DNA of 14,993 nucleotides, from the NCBI GenBank assembly GCA_002388885.1, contig DGNI01000195.1:2966-17958 (forward strand). Reading direction: 5' to 3'. The notes beneath the pieces are model-generated. The model saw nothing but the letters and a program-made list of their open reading frames with translations, searched no databases and was not told where the DNA came from. Positions 7,401 to 13,218 of the stretch are shown piece by piece; within the stretch, counting starts at the first letter, position 1, and the number at the start of each line of letters is the position of its first letter. Position numbers and translations under genes: made by a program. The DNA is from Parvularculaceae bacterium UBA4496. Lineage in GTDB: Bacteria; Pseudomonadota; Alphaproteobacteria; Caulobacterales; Parvularculaceae.

Positions 7401-8307
7401 CGACCCGGAAACCGAACCCGGCCTCGTCAATAACTGGGTTATGAACGCGCAATCCGGCGGCGTGATTGAAGATCGTGTCGGCATTGATCATCTGCAGTTG
7501 CGTGGCGGAGCAAGTATCGTCGATAGCGATTTCGGCGGCGCGCCGACAGTGATGGAGAACGAAGCGGGCGCCATGGTCGGCGTGATTTCCGCAACCGATC
7601 CGCAAACCGGCGAAGCCGTCACAAATTTCGTCATCGCGGATGATCCTTCCGGCATGTTCGAATTGGCTGGAAATCAGTTGAAGCTGAAAGACGGCGTCGC
7701 AACCGACTATGAATCGCAGGACTCCTACGATGTCATGATCGAGGCTGTCGGCGCTGGCGGCGAATCGACCATGCATACGGTGTCCGTCAGCGTCGCCGAT
7801 ATCGATGAAACCGAAAGCAATGTTGAATACAACATTGTTCTGGGCACCGACGGCAAGGACAATCTCAAAGGCGGCGATGGTCCTGACGAGATTTACGGCT
7901 TTGACGGCAACGACAAGATCAACGGCCACGATGGCGACGACTTGCTATTCGGCGGCGATGGAAAAGACAATATCCATGGCGGCGACGGTAATGATACGAT
8001 CGTCGGCGGCGCCGGAGACGACAAGCTCGACGGCGGCGACGGATCCGACGTCTTCGTCTACGAGATGGGCGACGGCAACGACCGCGTTAATGGCGGCGCC
8101 GGCGGCTGGACCGATTCCATCCAGCTTGGCGACGGCGAAACGCCGCTTGGCGAGTTCGGCGCCGACTGGACCATTGAACTTACCGAAGGTTCGATCGTTT
8201 CCACCGATGAAAACGGCATTAACTTCACCGAAGACGCAGACGGCGTAATCACCCTGAGCGACGGTTCGACCATCAACTTCACCGACATCGAAGAAGTGCT
8301 GATCTAA
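1444..8307 (+). CDS. Giant RTX adhesin with cadherin-like repeats, PA14 and LamG domains, type I secreted
   Basis: A 2287-residue acidic protein, predicted to be exported by the flanking type I system and to act outside the cell in adhesion or biofilm formation. Order: low-complexity, Asp/Glu/Ala-rich N-terminus (1-188); seven cadherin-like repeats (189-858) with calcium-type linkers such as NEAPTDI and DPDAGD; PA14-like domain (about 859-1018) and cadherin remainder; second PA14 (1112-1272) and remainder; one cadherin-like repeat (1366-1462); LamG-like domain (about 1471-1703) and remainder; second LamG (about 1800-2032) and remainder; RTX nonapeptides (2134-2221); and a C-terminal signal (2222-2287) ending in hydrophobic EEVLI. 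That tail, with its GGWTDSIQL element, resembles the VCA0849-type C-terminal target domain. No N-terminal signal peptide is present, as expected for this route. No LapA-like retention module is recognised, so free release or another means of surface retention is possible. The stop overlaps the convergent TolC-family stop. Only a weak ribosome site precedes the ATG. The ligand is unknown; PA14 and LamG folds often bind carbohydrate. Confidence 0.93.
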   Translation: MANAQGKKPVSQKDPSTNSEDASTLTSEDLTLENEREALKKARDADLPDADGNDGAAGYGNLHFGDQQNGEIKDARSASNGGEFDANALPGEADNNANLAVQGGKGAPDEGPVMETLTSEPGTQANALETTYARQGTDASGISPAQDSTVGAPAPAARTVKAASTQGGTGAQESENNPEASTNEVALANEAPTDITLSNDTVAENDVGATVAVLSATDPDAGDTATYSLLEDNSGLFEIAGNELRLRDGAAFDYEARDSYEVVIQVQDSAGNTYSETVTINVADVNEAPTDIALSGALVNENESGAVIATLSSSDPDANDTAQYMIADDASGLFEITGNALKLKDGAALNYEAQNSYELTLLVEDGAGNVYTETVTINVADLNEGPTELTLSSNDVAENDAGAVVGTLSAFDPDAGDSLTFTVSDDRFEIVGNELKIKNGVSFDYEPADTIDVSVTAADQGGLETTQTFTVNISDINESPTDIGLSKTSVDENDSGAVVATLSASDPDANDTATFSIAEDESDLFEIAGDQLRLREGVSLDHELQDSYELTLMVEDGAGNVYTKVVTINVADLNEGPTDLQLSNASIEENDAGASVGTLTAVDPDDGDSLTYTVSDDRFEVVGNELKAKDGVSFDHETLDSIEVTVTATDESGLSTEQSFSIAVTDLNEAPTDIDLSGASVDENNAGAVVATLSATDQDAGDTATFSIAEDASDLFEVAGNELKLKDGVSLDHEAQESYEITLQVEDSSGATYTETVTISVADLNEGPTDIQLSNTNVAEGDAGAVVGTLTAFDPDEGDTLTFTVSDDRFEVVGDELKLKDGVELDFNDVQSIDVTVTATDSAGAANSQSFSIGVNDVNEGPTLGLATGPGLAASYYNIGHSLSDLDDVDFDATPDATGVVDNLDYMQGQQAFWDGAPNDFFAAKYEGQLVVETGGTYTFSMASDDGSMLFIDGEPVLDNDGLHGTRTRTVTLDLDEGTHEIEVRYFENGGAQTLQLAWSGPDTGGANQVIGGDSYQHGYSADALSVGDDEAGAIVAELTVTDPDTGDTHTFSVSDDRFEVVEDDGAYVLKLKDGVSLDYETESAVDVSVTVTDTAGASDTAQYSIAVEDTNAAPEIGLVGGEGLKASYYDIGHSLSNLDQVDFDATPDAEGVVGSLDYMQGREAFWDGAPGDYFAAKYEGQLMVGEGGTYTFSMASDDGSMLFIDGEPVLDNDGLHGTRTRTVTLDLEPGAHEIEVRYFENGGNQTLQLSWSGPDTGGAQEVIGGDSYRLPGYSDEDQLGLTENASGDVAAVLSIVDAEGDAVTYEVNDDRFELIDNENGVALKLKDGVSVDHEAGAEITVIVTATDEHGESSSQEFSIPVADVNEGPTDISFSGDTVSENDAGAVVATLSAADPDAGDSATFAIADDASGLFEILGNELKLKDGVSLDHEAQDAYDVTVEVTDGAGNAYSETLTVNVANVNEAPIDFILEPVAASGSLSLNQDGGNDDVAVAANMGDFPTDALTVEVTFTSSQTDVGSGVPLFSYAADNGSNNEALIWLESGSGNLHIYLAGQAVNTGISNASLLDGEQHTVSFTWDQASNELKVYVDGEEEFSSSINIRDLRADGTVAFGQEQDAEGGRFDANQVFEGEIAEARIFDYARSAEEIADYAGEPLAGPEAQTGLVSNWVMNSADGGVVQDVAGNNHLQLLNGAEVKGGPAYETPTVVENDAGAVVGTLSASDPETGEAVTNFTLADDASGLFEVVGNELKLKDSASLDHEAQDTYEVTVEAVGASGETTQQTVTINVADINEAPINVSFDPALKNGALSLNEDGGTDDYATAANMEGFPTDALTVEVSIASSQTDVGNGTPLFSYAASNGSDNEALLWLEGSSGNLHVFLAGQKINTGIANSSLLDGEPHQVSFSWDQSSNELKVYVDGEQEFSTSINIRDLRADGTLVFGQEQDAEGGGFNSGQVFEGQISEVRIFDYARSDEEIADNAGRPFDDPETEPGLVNNWVMNAQSGGVIEDRVGIDHLQLRGGASIVDSDFGGAPTVMENEAGAMVGVISATDPQTGEAVTNFVIADDPSGMFELAGNQLKLKDGVATDYESQDSYDVMIEAVGAGGESTMHTVSVSVADIDETESNVEYNIVLGTDGKDNLKGGDGPDEIYGFDGNDKINGHDGDDLLFGGDGKDNIHGGDGNDTIVGGAGDDKLDGGDGSDVFVYEMGDGNDRVNGGAGGWTDSIQLGDGETPLGEFGADWTIELTEGSIVSTDENGINFTEDADGVITLSDGSTINFTDIEEVLI
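2008..4017 (+). repeat. Seven tandem cadherin-like repeats of two alternating types
   Basis: Each unit starts at the NE(A/G/S)P linker: residues 189, 286, 383, 477, 574, 668 and 765, ending at 858. Lengths run 97, 97, 94, 97, 94, 97, 94. The 97-residue type A carries a SGLFEI- or SDLFE-like strand and a second half with (D/E)GAGNVYTETVTI-like sequence. The 94-residue type B carries SDDRFE(V/I)VG and a shorter second half ending in QSFSI-like sequence. The order A-A-B-A-B-A-B suggests amplification as A-B pairs. The acidic linkers fit calcium-stiffened rods. Confidence 0.88.
4018..5538 (+). repeat. Tandem pair of PA14 plus cadherin-like units
   Basis: Two direct repeats of 759 and 762 nt, starting at 4018 and 4777. 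Each begins at the linker (NEGP or NAAP), continues with GLxASYY and a PA14-like core (SMASDDGSMLFIDGEPVLDN, then HEIEVRYFENGG), and closes with a type B cadherin-like remainder (SDDRFEVVE or NDDRFELID). The two cores share a block of 41 identical residues. PA14 is a beta-barrel module common in glycosidases, adhesins and toxins, often binding sugars, sometimes through calcium. Confidence 0.85.
5830..7812 (+). repeat. Tandem pair of LamG-like plus cadherin-like units, 987-nt period
   Basis: Two direct repeats starting at 5830 and 6817. In each, the linker plus LamG-like part is exactly 241 codons. Markers are FPTDALTVEV, the strand ELKVYVDGE, the conserved INIRDLRADGT block, then RIFDYARS and EEIAD, which match the concanavalin A-like LamG_3 family, and finally NWVMN. 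Each then returns to a type A cadherin-like remainder starting at VVENDAGAVVG or VMENEAGAMVG. Such domains bind glycans or proteins, often with calcium. Confidence 0.82.
7843..8106 (+). repeat. RTX calcium-binding nonapeptide repeats
   Basis: About seven to eight consecutive GGxGxDxUx-type nonapeptides (for example GGDGNDTIV, GGAGDDKLD) at residues 2134-2221. These form a calcium-loaded parallel beta-roll that folds only after secretion and sit just before the C-terminal signal, the canonical position in type I substrates. Confidence 0.95.
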
Positions 8308-9743
8308 CGTCCTTCGGACTGAATGCCGAACGCTTCGAGAATGAATCCGGTCGCCGCCGCGAGTTCATACTGCGCATTGCGCACATCGAATTCGGCTTGC
8401 GACAGCGATATCTGCGCCTGCACGAGATCGCGCTGCCCGTCGAGGACATCAATCACGGAACGCTGACCCGCTTCATACTCAAGTTGCAGACCCATCACCG
8501 ATTGCTCGGCGGCGTCAATGCCATGGCGTGCTGCAAGCCGCTTGGCTTCCGCTTCAGCAAGCTGGCGCCAGCTGCGCATGACCGTTTCATCGACAGCAAG
8601 ACGCGTTGTCACCATTTGCGCCTGCTCGGCGCTGACAGATGCGCCGGCAGATTTAAGCCCGGCGATGTTGCGTCCCTGATGAAAGATCGGCATGCGCATG
8701 CGCGCCACCAGCTGGTATTCTTCATCGTCCGCCGCCAGCATTTGCTCTTCACCGATGCGACGGAAATAACTCCCTTCAAGCGTAACGCGCGGCGCAAAGT
8801 CTCCGATGGCGGCGTTTTTGGCGTGTTTCGCGGCCTTCCACGATGCTTCCGCAGCGTTGATAGTAGGGTTAAACTCGCGCGCAAGCTCCAGGGCTTCATC
8901 AAGGGAGGAAAGCTCACCGGTCCGATCGCCATTGTCCGGCGCAAATTCCGCCGGCGCCTGACGGCCCGTGATGCGTACATACGCCGCCTCACGTTCTGCA
9001 AGTAACGAGCGCGCTTGCCCAAGATCGACTTGCGCCTGTGCGCGTCGCATGCGCGCCTGTTCGACGCCGGTACGGCTCTGGGCCCCCGCTTTTTGACGCT
9101 GATCAGCGACTTCAAACTGCCGATTGACGAGCGTCAGGTTTTCAACACGGTGTGCAACGATCGCTCTGGCGAGTACGATGCCCGCATGCGCCCGCGCGGC
9201 TTCAAGCGCAATTTGTTGTCTTGTTGAAAGCAATGACAGATCGGCTTCGCTCACCCGTGCGCGCGCTTCGCGAAAACGATTGATGGTTGCAAGACCCTGA
9301 AACACCGGCTGCACGGCCGTGACGCCTACGGTCGTTCCGTCACGGTCCTGCAAAGTCTGCAGCGTCTGGCTGCGCCAGCTGTCATCAGCATACGACGCCG
9401 TCGCTTCGATTTCCGGTAGAAACTGGCCGAGTGCACGAAACTGATCCGCCCTCGAAGAATCCCGGCGTGATTGCGCGATATTGATCTGCGGATTATGCGC
9501 CAATGCCGCTGTGACCGATGCAATCACAGTTTCGCCGGTCTCGCGCACTCTTTCAGGCGCGCTGGACTGGGTTGCGCCTTCTGCCGGCATGACGCTGACC
9601 ATCTCAAACGCATCGTCATCATGCTGAAAAGCGCGATAAATGCTGCCGCGCGTCTCATAGGCGTCGTCGTCCGCGGCAAGCGCGCCCGGCGCAATGCCGA
9701 ACAGCGAAAGCGCGAAAATTAGTTGTGAAATTCTTAACGCCAT
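8304..9743 (-). CDS. tolC: TolC-family outer-membrane efflux channel of the type I secretion system
   Basis: Outer-membrane channel-tunnel, trimeric by family, that completes the exporter for the adhesin. From the chosen start it is 479 residues, normal for the family. The ATG at 9743 is preferred because it opens a good Sec signal peptide (MALRISQLIFALSLFGIAPGALA, then ADDD). The frame stays open upstream to ATGs at 9788 and 9830, but these would add a polar, proline-containing extension. Two homologous halves show the outer-membrane efflux signatures: AVQPVFQGLATINRF in the first, MRMPIFHQGRNIAGLKSA in the second, and a coiled-coil region ending in YEAGQRSVIDVLDGQRDL. The N-terminal mature segment (ADDDAYETRGSIYRAFQHDDD) is unusually acidic. 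The stop overlaps the adhesin stop by 4 nt on the opposite strand, leaving no space for a separate terminator. The symbol is by family resemblance, not orthology. Confidence 0.93.
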   Translation of the reverse strand: MALRISQLIFALSLFGIAPGALAADDDAYETRGSIYRAFQHDDDAFEMVSVMPAEGATQSSAPERVRETGETVIASVTAALAHNPQINIAQSRRDSSRADQFRALGQFLPEIEATASYADDSWRSQTLQTLQDRDGTTVGVTAVQPVFQGLATINRFREARARVSEADLSLLSTRQQIALEAARAHAGIVLARAIVAHRVENLTLVNRQFEVADQRQKAGAQSRTGVEQARMRRAQAQVDLGQARSLLAEREAAYVRITGRQAPAEFAPDNGDRTGELSSLDEALELAREFNPTINAAEASWKAAKHAKNAAIGDFAPRVTLEGSYFRRIGEEQMLAADDEEYQLVARMRMPIFHQGRNIAGLKSAGASVSAEQAQMVTTRLAVDETVMRSWRQLAEAEAKRLAARHGIDAAEQSVMGLQLEYEAGQRSVIDVLDGQRDLVQAQISLSQAEFDVRNAQYELAAATGFILEAFGIQSEGR

Positions 9744-9928
9744 CAACACAGGACTGCCCACGAAACTCGGACGATACTGCGCAATCATGGTTAATATGGC
9801 GTTTGGCCTAGGCCCACTGCTTTTGCGCATTTTCGGCTTGGCGCCGACAAAGCGAGCAATCTAAGCGACGAACAGCCAGCCTCATCCGCATAAATTGTGC
9901 TATTTTGAAACTATTCCAGGAGGGGCAA
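9744..9928. promoter_or_regulatory. Divergent intergenic region between TolC-family gene and amidohydrolase
   Basis: 185 bp, assuming the signal-peptide start for the TolC-family gene. TTAACCAT (minus strand, 9787-9794) lies 43 nt upstream of that ATG, matching the box 44 nt upstream of the exporter gene. On the plus strand an AT-rich patch near 9890-9915 (ATAAATTGTGCTATTTTG) could hold the amidohydrolase promoter, but no consensus -35/-10 pair is convincing. Confidence 0.35.
9918..9925 (+). promoter_or_regulatory. Strong Shine-Dalgarno that fixes the amidohydrolase start
   Basis: AGGAGGGG ends just before the ATG at 9929; AGGAGG (9918-9923) leaves 5 nt. It is the only near-perfect ribosome binding site in the window. 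It rules out the in-frame TTG at 9905, which lies upstream of it. Confidence 0.85.
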
Positions 9929-11419
9929 ATGGCGAATCAAAAAAATGTTCTCAATGGCGACCGTGATCCTGAAGGAGCCCGGCTGCCGATCAGAATAGAT
10001 ACAACTTCCAACGGCGAATTCTCGCCTGTCGCCCTCGAAAAACACAATGTCGAGGGCAACGCAATCGCGCATCAGTGGGCGAGTGAGAACGCAAGGCGCA
10101 AAGGCGAGTCCCGACGCAGTTTTATGGTCTCTGCCTGCGGCGCTGCTACAACATTGCTGGCGGTTAATCAGGCAAACGCCTACGCCTCAAAAAAGGGAGC
10201 GAAATTTAATGTCCCGCCTGATGCTGCGCTTGACGCTGACGCCGCCATGGAAGCGCTGGGTGGCAACGAATTCATCTTCGACGTTCAAGGTCACTATGTG
10301 AACCCGACCGGCGCCTGGCTCGGCAAGCTGCCTGATGAAGCGCGGCCACTTTCAGGCATGCCCAATACGTGTGTCACGGCGGCGGGAACCGAGGATCGGG
10401 AGTATCTGAATTGTCTGGGTTCTGAGGAATTCATCAAGGACGTATTCCTTGATTCCGACACAGACATGATGGTCTTGTCATTCGTCCCGTCCGCACGCGA
10501 TGCGGAACCGTTAACCATCGAAGAAGCTGACGAGACACGTCGCATCATTGACGCCATGGACGGCGATCATCGCCTGATGCTGCATGGCCGGGTCAATCCA
10601 AACCAGCCCGGCGATCTAGAAGATATGGACCGGCTTGCGGCGGAGTTCCCGATCGCTGCATGGAAAACCTATACGCAATGGGGGCCAGACGGAGTCGGCG
10701 GATTTTTCATGACTGACGACGCCGGCGAAGCAATGATCGCGAAAGCAAAGGCGCTAGGCGTGAAAAACATCGCCATTCACAAGGGACTGGCATTCGGCCC
10801 GCAGTCCTATGAGCATTCCACCTGCGCTGATATCGGCGAAGCCGCGAAACGCCACCCTGACATTAACTTCATTCTCTATCACTCCGGCTTCGATCTTTCC
10901 GTGAAAGAGGAGGCCTTTACGCCCGGCGCGGGAAAATCTGCAGGCGTAGACCGTCTGTGCCAGTCGCTCCTCGACGCCGGCGTAGCGCCGAATTCAAACG
11001 TCTACGCAGAACTCGGCAGTACCTGGAGATTATTGATGCGTGACATGGACCAGGCTGCACATGCGCTTGGAAAACTCGTCAAATATTGCGGCGAGGACAA
11101 TGTTTTGTGGGGGACGGATTCAATCTGGTACGGCAGCCCTCAGGATCAGATTCAGGCGTTTCGCGCATTCGAAATTTCCAGCGAGTATCAGGAGCGGTTC
11201 AGTTACGCGCCTATGACGCGGCAATTGAAAGCAAAAATATTCGGACTCAATGCCATGGTTCCGTACAAAGTCTCACTGGAAGAAGCAAAAAAGCGCGCTT
11301 CTGGCGACACGCTGGCAAAGCGCAAACATGCTTATCTCGAACAGCCGAACCCGAGCTTCACGACATATGGTCCGAAAACCCGACGCGAGTTTTTAAACCT
11401 CAAATCGCTGGGCGGCTAG
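9929..11419 (+). CDS. Tat-exported amidohydrolase_2-family (COG2159-like) protein
   Basis: 496 residues. Predicted TIM-barrel metal-dependent hydrolase or decarboxylase of the ACMSD/amidohydrolase_2 superfamily; the substrate is unknown. A twin-arginine motif SRRSFM (Arg62-Arg63) is followed by a short hydrophobic stretch and an AxA-like site (about residue 84), implying folded export to the periplasm. The motif sits about 60 residues in, so the n-region is unusually long. Probable metal ligands are Asp118 and His122 in FDVQGHYVNP, where Gln120 stands in the usual first histidine position, then His284 (AIHKGL), His318 (LYHSGFD) and Asp397 (WGTDSIWYGSPQDQ). The Q-for-H variant is my recollection for a subfamily and needs an alignment. 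The AraC-family regulator starts 39 nt downstream and probably shares the transcript. Family confidence is good; reaction and substrate cannot be assigned. Confidence 0.85.
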   Translation: MANQKNVLNGDRDPEGARLPIRIDTTSNGEFSPVALEKHNVEGNAIAHQWASENARRKGESRRSFMVSACGAATTLLAVNQANAYASKKGAKFNVPPDAALDADAAMEALGGNEFIFDVQGHYVNPTGAWLGKLPDEARPLSGMPNTCVTAAGTEDREYLNCLGSEEFIKDVFLDSDTDMMVLSFVPSARDAEPLTIEEADETRRIIDAMDGDHRLMLHGRVNPNQPGDLEDMDRLAAEFPIAAWKTYTQWGPDGVGGFFMTDDAGEAMIAKAKALGVKNIAIHKGLAFGPQSYEHSTCADIGEAAKRHPDINFILYHSGFDLSVKEEAFTPGAGKSAGVDRLCQSLLDAGVAPNSNVYAELGSTWRLLMRDMDQAAHALGKLVKYCGEDNVLWGTDSIWYGSPQDQIQAFRAFEISSEYQERFSYAPMTRQLKAKIFGLNAMVPYKVSLEEAKKRASGDTLAKRKHAYLEQPNPSFTTYGPKTRREFLNLKSLGG

Positions 11420-11458
11420 ACCGAAATTCGTGGGAACCAGGAAACGAGTTGAGTAAAG

Positions 11459-12301
11459 ATGACATTAAACTTTATGCAATTGACAGAATCAAAGGATTTC
11501 AAGGATCCCGACCTCAGCAATGTATTTATTCACTCCCGCCTTGCTCCGTCGAAAGTCAAGCAAAGAACGAAGTTACCGTCGTTTAAACTGGTTGTTGAAG
11601 GTGAAGAAATATACAGGATCGGCAATCGGGATATACGCGTTTCCGCCGGCGAAATGCTGTTTGTGAAATCAGGCGTCGTGCTTGAAGTTTCTACCGCGCC
11701 GGAGCGAGACACGACTGGCATGTGCTACTATTTCGGAGGCGCCGGTTACGAACTTTTTGACGAACCTTACTTCAAAATCGAGCTTTCTGCGCGCTTGCAA
11801 AAACGGGCCGCTGAACTAAACGCAGCAATAAACGCTGGCGCCGCTTGCGCTGACGAAATTAACGCGTTTAAAAACGAATTAGTTCAGTTCGGCGTAAAAT
11901 CACTTTGCCGGCTAGCAACCCTTTCGGAAAAAACAAACCTTTTACGTCACAGCACCCGCGCTGACATTACTTCACGGCTTGAGCGAACCAGAACCTATAT
12001 TCGCAGAAACGCCGCCAAACCCATTTCCCTTGAGGAGTTGAGCGAAGTCGCCGGGCTCTCGAAATTTTACCTAGCGCATCATTACCGCCGGGTTTATGCG
12101 GTATCGCCGATGAGAGACCATCAAAACGCGCGCATGCATCTCGCAGCGCGTCTGCTTCAAACACAGGACTTCTCACTGGAAAGCGCCGCCCACGCCGTCG
12201 GCTATTCAGACTTTGCGAGTTTCGCCAAGGCGTTCAAACGTTGTTTCGGACAACCGCCTGGCGCATATCGGGACAACATCGGGGCGAACACGCCTGCTTA
12301 A
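11459..12301 (+). CDS. AraC-family transcriptional regulator
   Basis: 280 residues. The N-terminal part (about 1-110) looks like a cupin-type sensing domain (FKLVVEGEEIYRIGNRDIRV, then SAGEMLFVKSGVV). The C-terminal part (about 187-275) is a double helix-turn-helix: helix one in ISLEELSEVAGLSKFYLAHH, helix two in AAHAVGYSDFASFAKAFKRC, then the family marker FGQPPGAYR. It probably responds to a small ligand and controls the adjacent amidohydrolase gene, perhaps with itself; the direction of control is not visible. The ATG at 11459 has only a weak purine-rich upstream stretch (GAGTAAAG). The cysteine-containing core YYFGGAGYELFDEPYF is a possible ligand region. Confidence 0.9.
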   Translation: MTLNFMQLTESKDFKDPDLSNVFIHSRLAPSKVKQRTKLPSFKLVVEGEEIYRIGNRDIRVSAGEMLFVKSGVVLEVSTAPERDTTGMCYYFGGAGYELFDEPYFKIELSARLQKRAAELNAAINAGAACADEINAFKNELVQFGVKSLCRLATLSEKTNLLRHSTRADITSRLERTRTYIRRNAAKPISLEELSEVAGLSKFYLAHHYRRVYAVSPMRDHQNARMHLAARLLQTQDFSLESAAHAVGYSDFASFAKAFKRCFGQPPGAYRDNIGANTPA

Positions 12302-12340
12302 CCGCGCTTCAAACATTTGGCAGTTTCATCAGAACCGGCT

Positions 12341-13216
12341 ATGCCGGAAACTGACAAATGCGCCGGGAGCGCGAAGGGCGTGAAAAAGTACAAACGAGGC
12401 GATCCGATTGCGGTGCTTGGCATGTCCGGCGTCGGCAAGACGCGCATTGCCGCGATGATGCGCCGCGAGGCGCGCTGGTTTCACTATTCCGTCGATTACC
12501 GCATCGGTACGCGCTACATGGATGAAGCAATTGAGGACAACTTCAAGCGCGAGGCCATGAAGGCGCCGCTGCTGCGCGAGCTTCTCCTCTCGGATTCGAT
12601 TTACATTTCGTCGAACATCACCTTCGACAATCTCGACCCGCTTTCGACCTATCTCGGCAAGCCTGGCGATCCATCTAAGGGCGGTATTGCGTTTGACGAA
12701 TATATCCGCCGGCAGCGCGAGCATCGCGAAGCGGAAATCAGCGCCATGCTCGACACGCCGCTTTTTGTTGAAAAGGCGCGCGGCATTTACGGCTACGAAC
12801 ATTTTATCTGCGACACCAGCGGGTCGGTATGTGAAGTCGTCGATCCCGATGACAGCAATGACCCGGTGCTGAAAAGCTTAAGCGAGACGTGCCTCATTCT
12901 TTATATTAAAGGCGACCGGGCGCACAAAGAAGCGTTAAAGGCGCGGTTCGATAAATCGCCGAAACCGATGTATTACAATGAAGACTTTTTGCGCGGCGTC
13001 TGGGCGGATTATTTAACGGAAACAGGACTCGCCGAGACGCAAGTCGATCCTGACGCCTTTATCCGCTGGGGTTTTGCACGCCTGATCGACTGGCGCGCGC
13101 CCCGGTATAAAGCCATCGCCGACAACTGGGGCGTTACAGTCTCCGCGCGAGCAATTGAGCAAGCGCAAACGCCGGAAGCGTTTCTTGACCTCGTGGAGAG
13201 CGCCTTAAAGCGCTAG
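12341..13216 (+). CDS. Conserved P-loop ATPase of unknown function
   Basis: 291 residues from the ATG at 12341; an in-frame TTG at 12317 would add eight residues, and neither start has a convincing ribosome site. The Walker A motif GMSGVGKT lies at residues 27-34 (Lys33). The hydrophobic strand CLILYIKGD may be a later beta strand of the fold, and ICDTSGSVCEVVDPDD could hold the magnesium-binding or kinase-like acidic residues. No helicase, ABC or AAA signature is seen. Similar stand-alone proteins are, as I recall, annotated simply as ATPase in many alphaproteobacteria. It lies 39 nt after the AraC gene and converges with the Tad genes, 2 nt apart, so shared function with either side is unproven. 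The biochemical role is not assignable. Confidence 0.75.
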   Translation: MPETDKCAGSAKGVKKYKRGDPIAVLGMSGVGKTRIAAMMRREARWFHYSVDYRIGTRYMDEAIEDNFKREAMKAPLLRELLLSDSIYISSNITFDNLDPLSTYLGKPGDPSKGGIAFDEYIRRQREHREAEISAMLDTPLFVEKARGIYGYEHFICDTSGSVCEVVDPDDSNDPVLKSLSETCLILYIKGDRAHKEALKARFDKSPKPMYYNEDFLRGVWADYLTETGLAETQVDPDAFIRWGFARLIDWRAPRYKAIADNWGVTVSARAIEQAQTPEAFLDLVESALKR

Positions 13217-13218
13217 TG

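Noticed and set aside
7303..7929. Minus-strand open frame of 208 codons antisense to the second LamG unit
   Set aside because: Composition shadow of the adhesin; no domain or ribosome site.
2008..8106. Repeats as a possible CRISPR array or mobile repeat
   Set aside because: All repeats are in frame, of protein-domain size and diverged at synonymous sites, with no spacers of uniform length.
8397..9005. Plus-strand open frame of 202 codons over the TolC-family gene
   Set aside because: The opposite strand encodes clear TolC signatures throughout; this frame has no recognisable motifs.
9744..9830. Longer TolC-family start at 9830 or 9788
   Set aside because: The extension precedes a good signal peptide with polar, proline-containing residues, and the 9788 start would sit inside the TTAACCAT box. 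Transcript mapping could reverse this.
9905..9928. TTG start of the amidohydrolase at 9905
   Set aside because: It lies upstream of the strong AGGAGG, which would then be inside the coding region; the ATG at 9929 is correctly spaced.
11086..11586. Plus-strand frame of 166 codons spanning the amidohydrolase end and AraC start
   Set aside because: It overlaps two well-supported genes out of frame and carries no family features.
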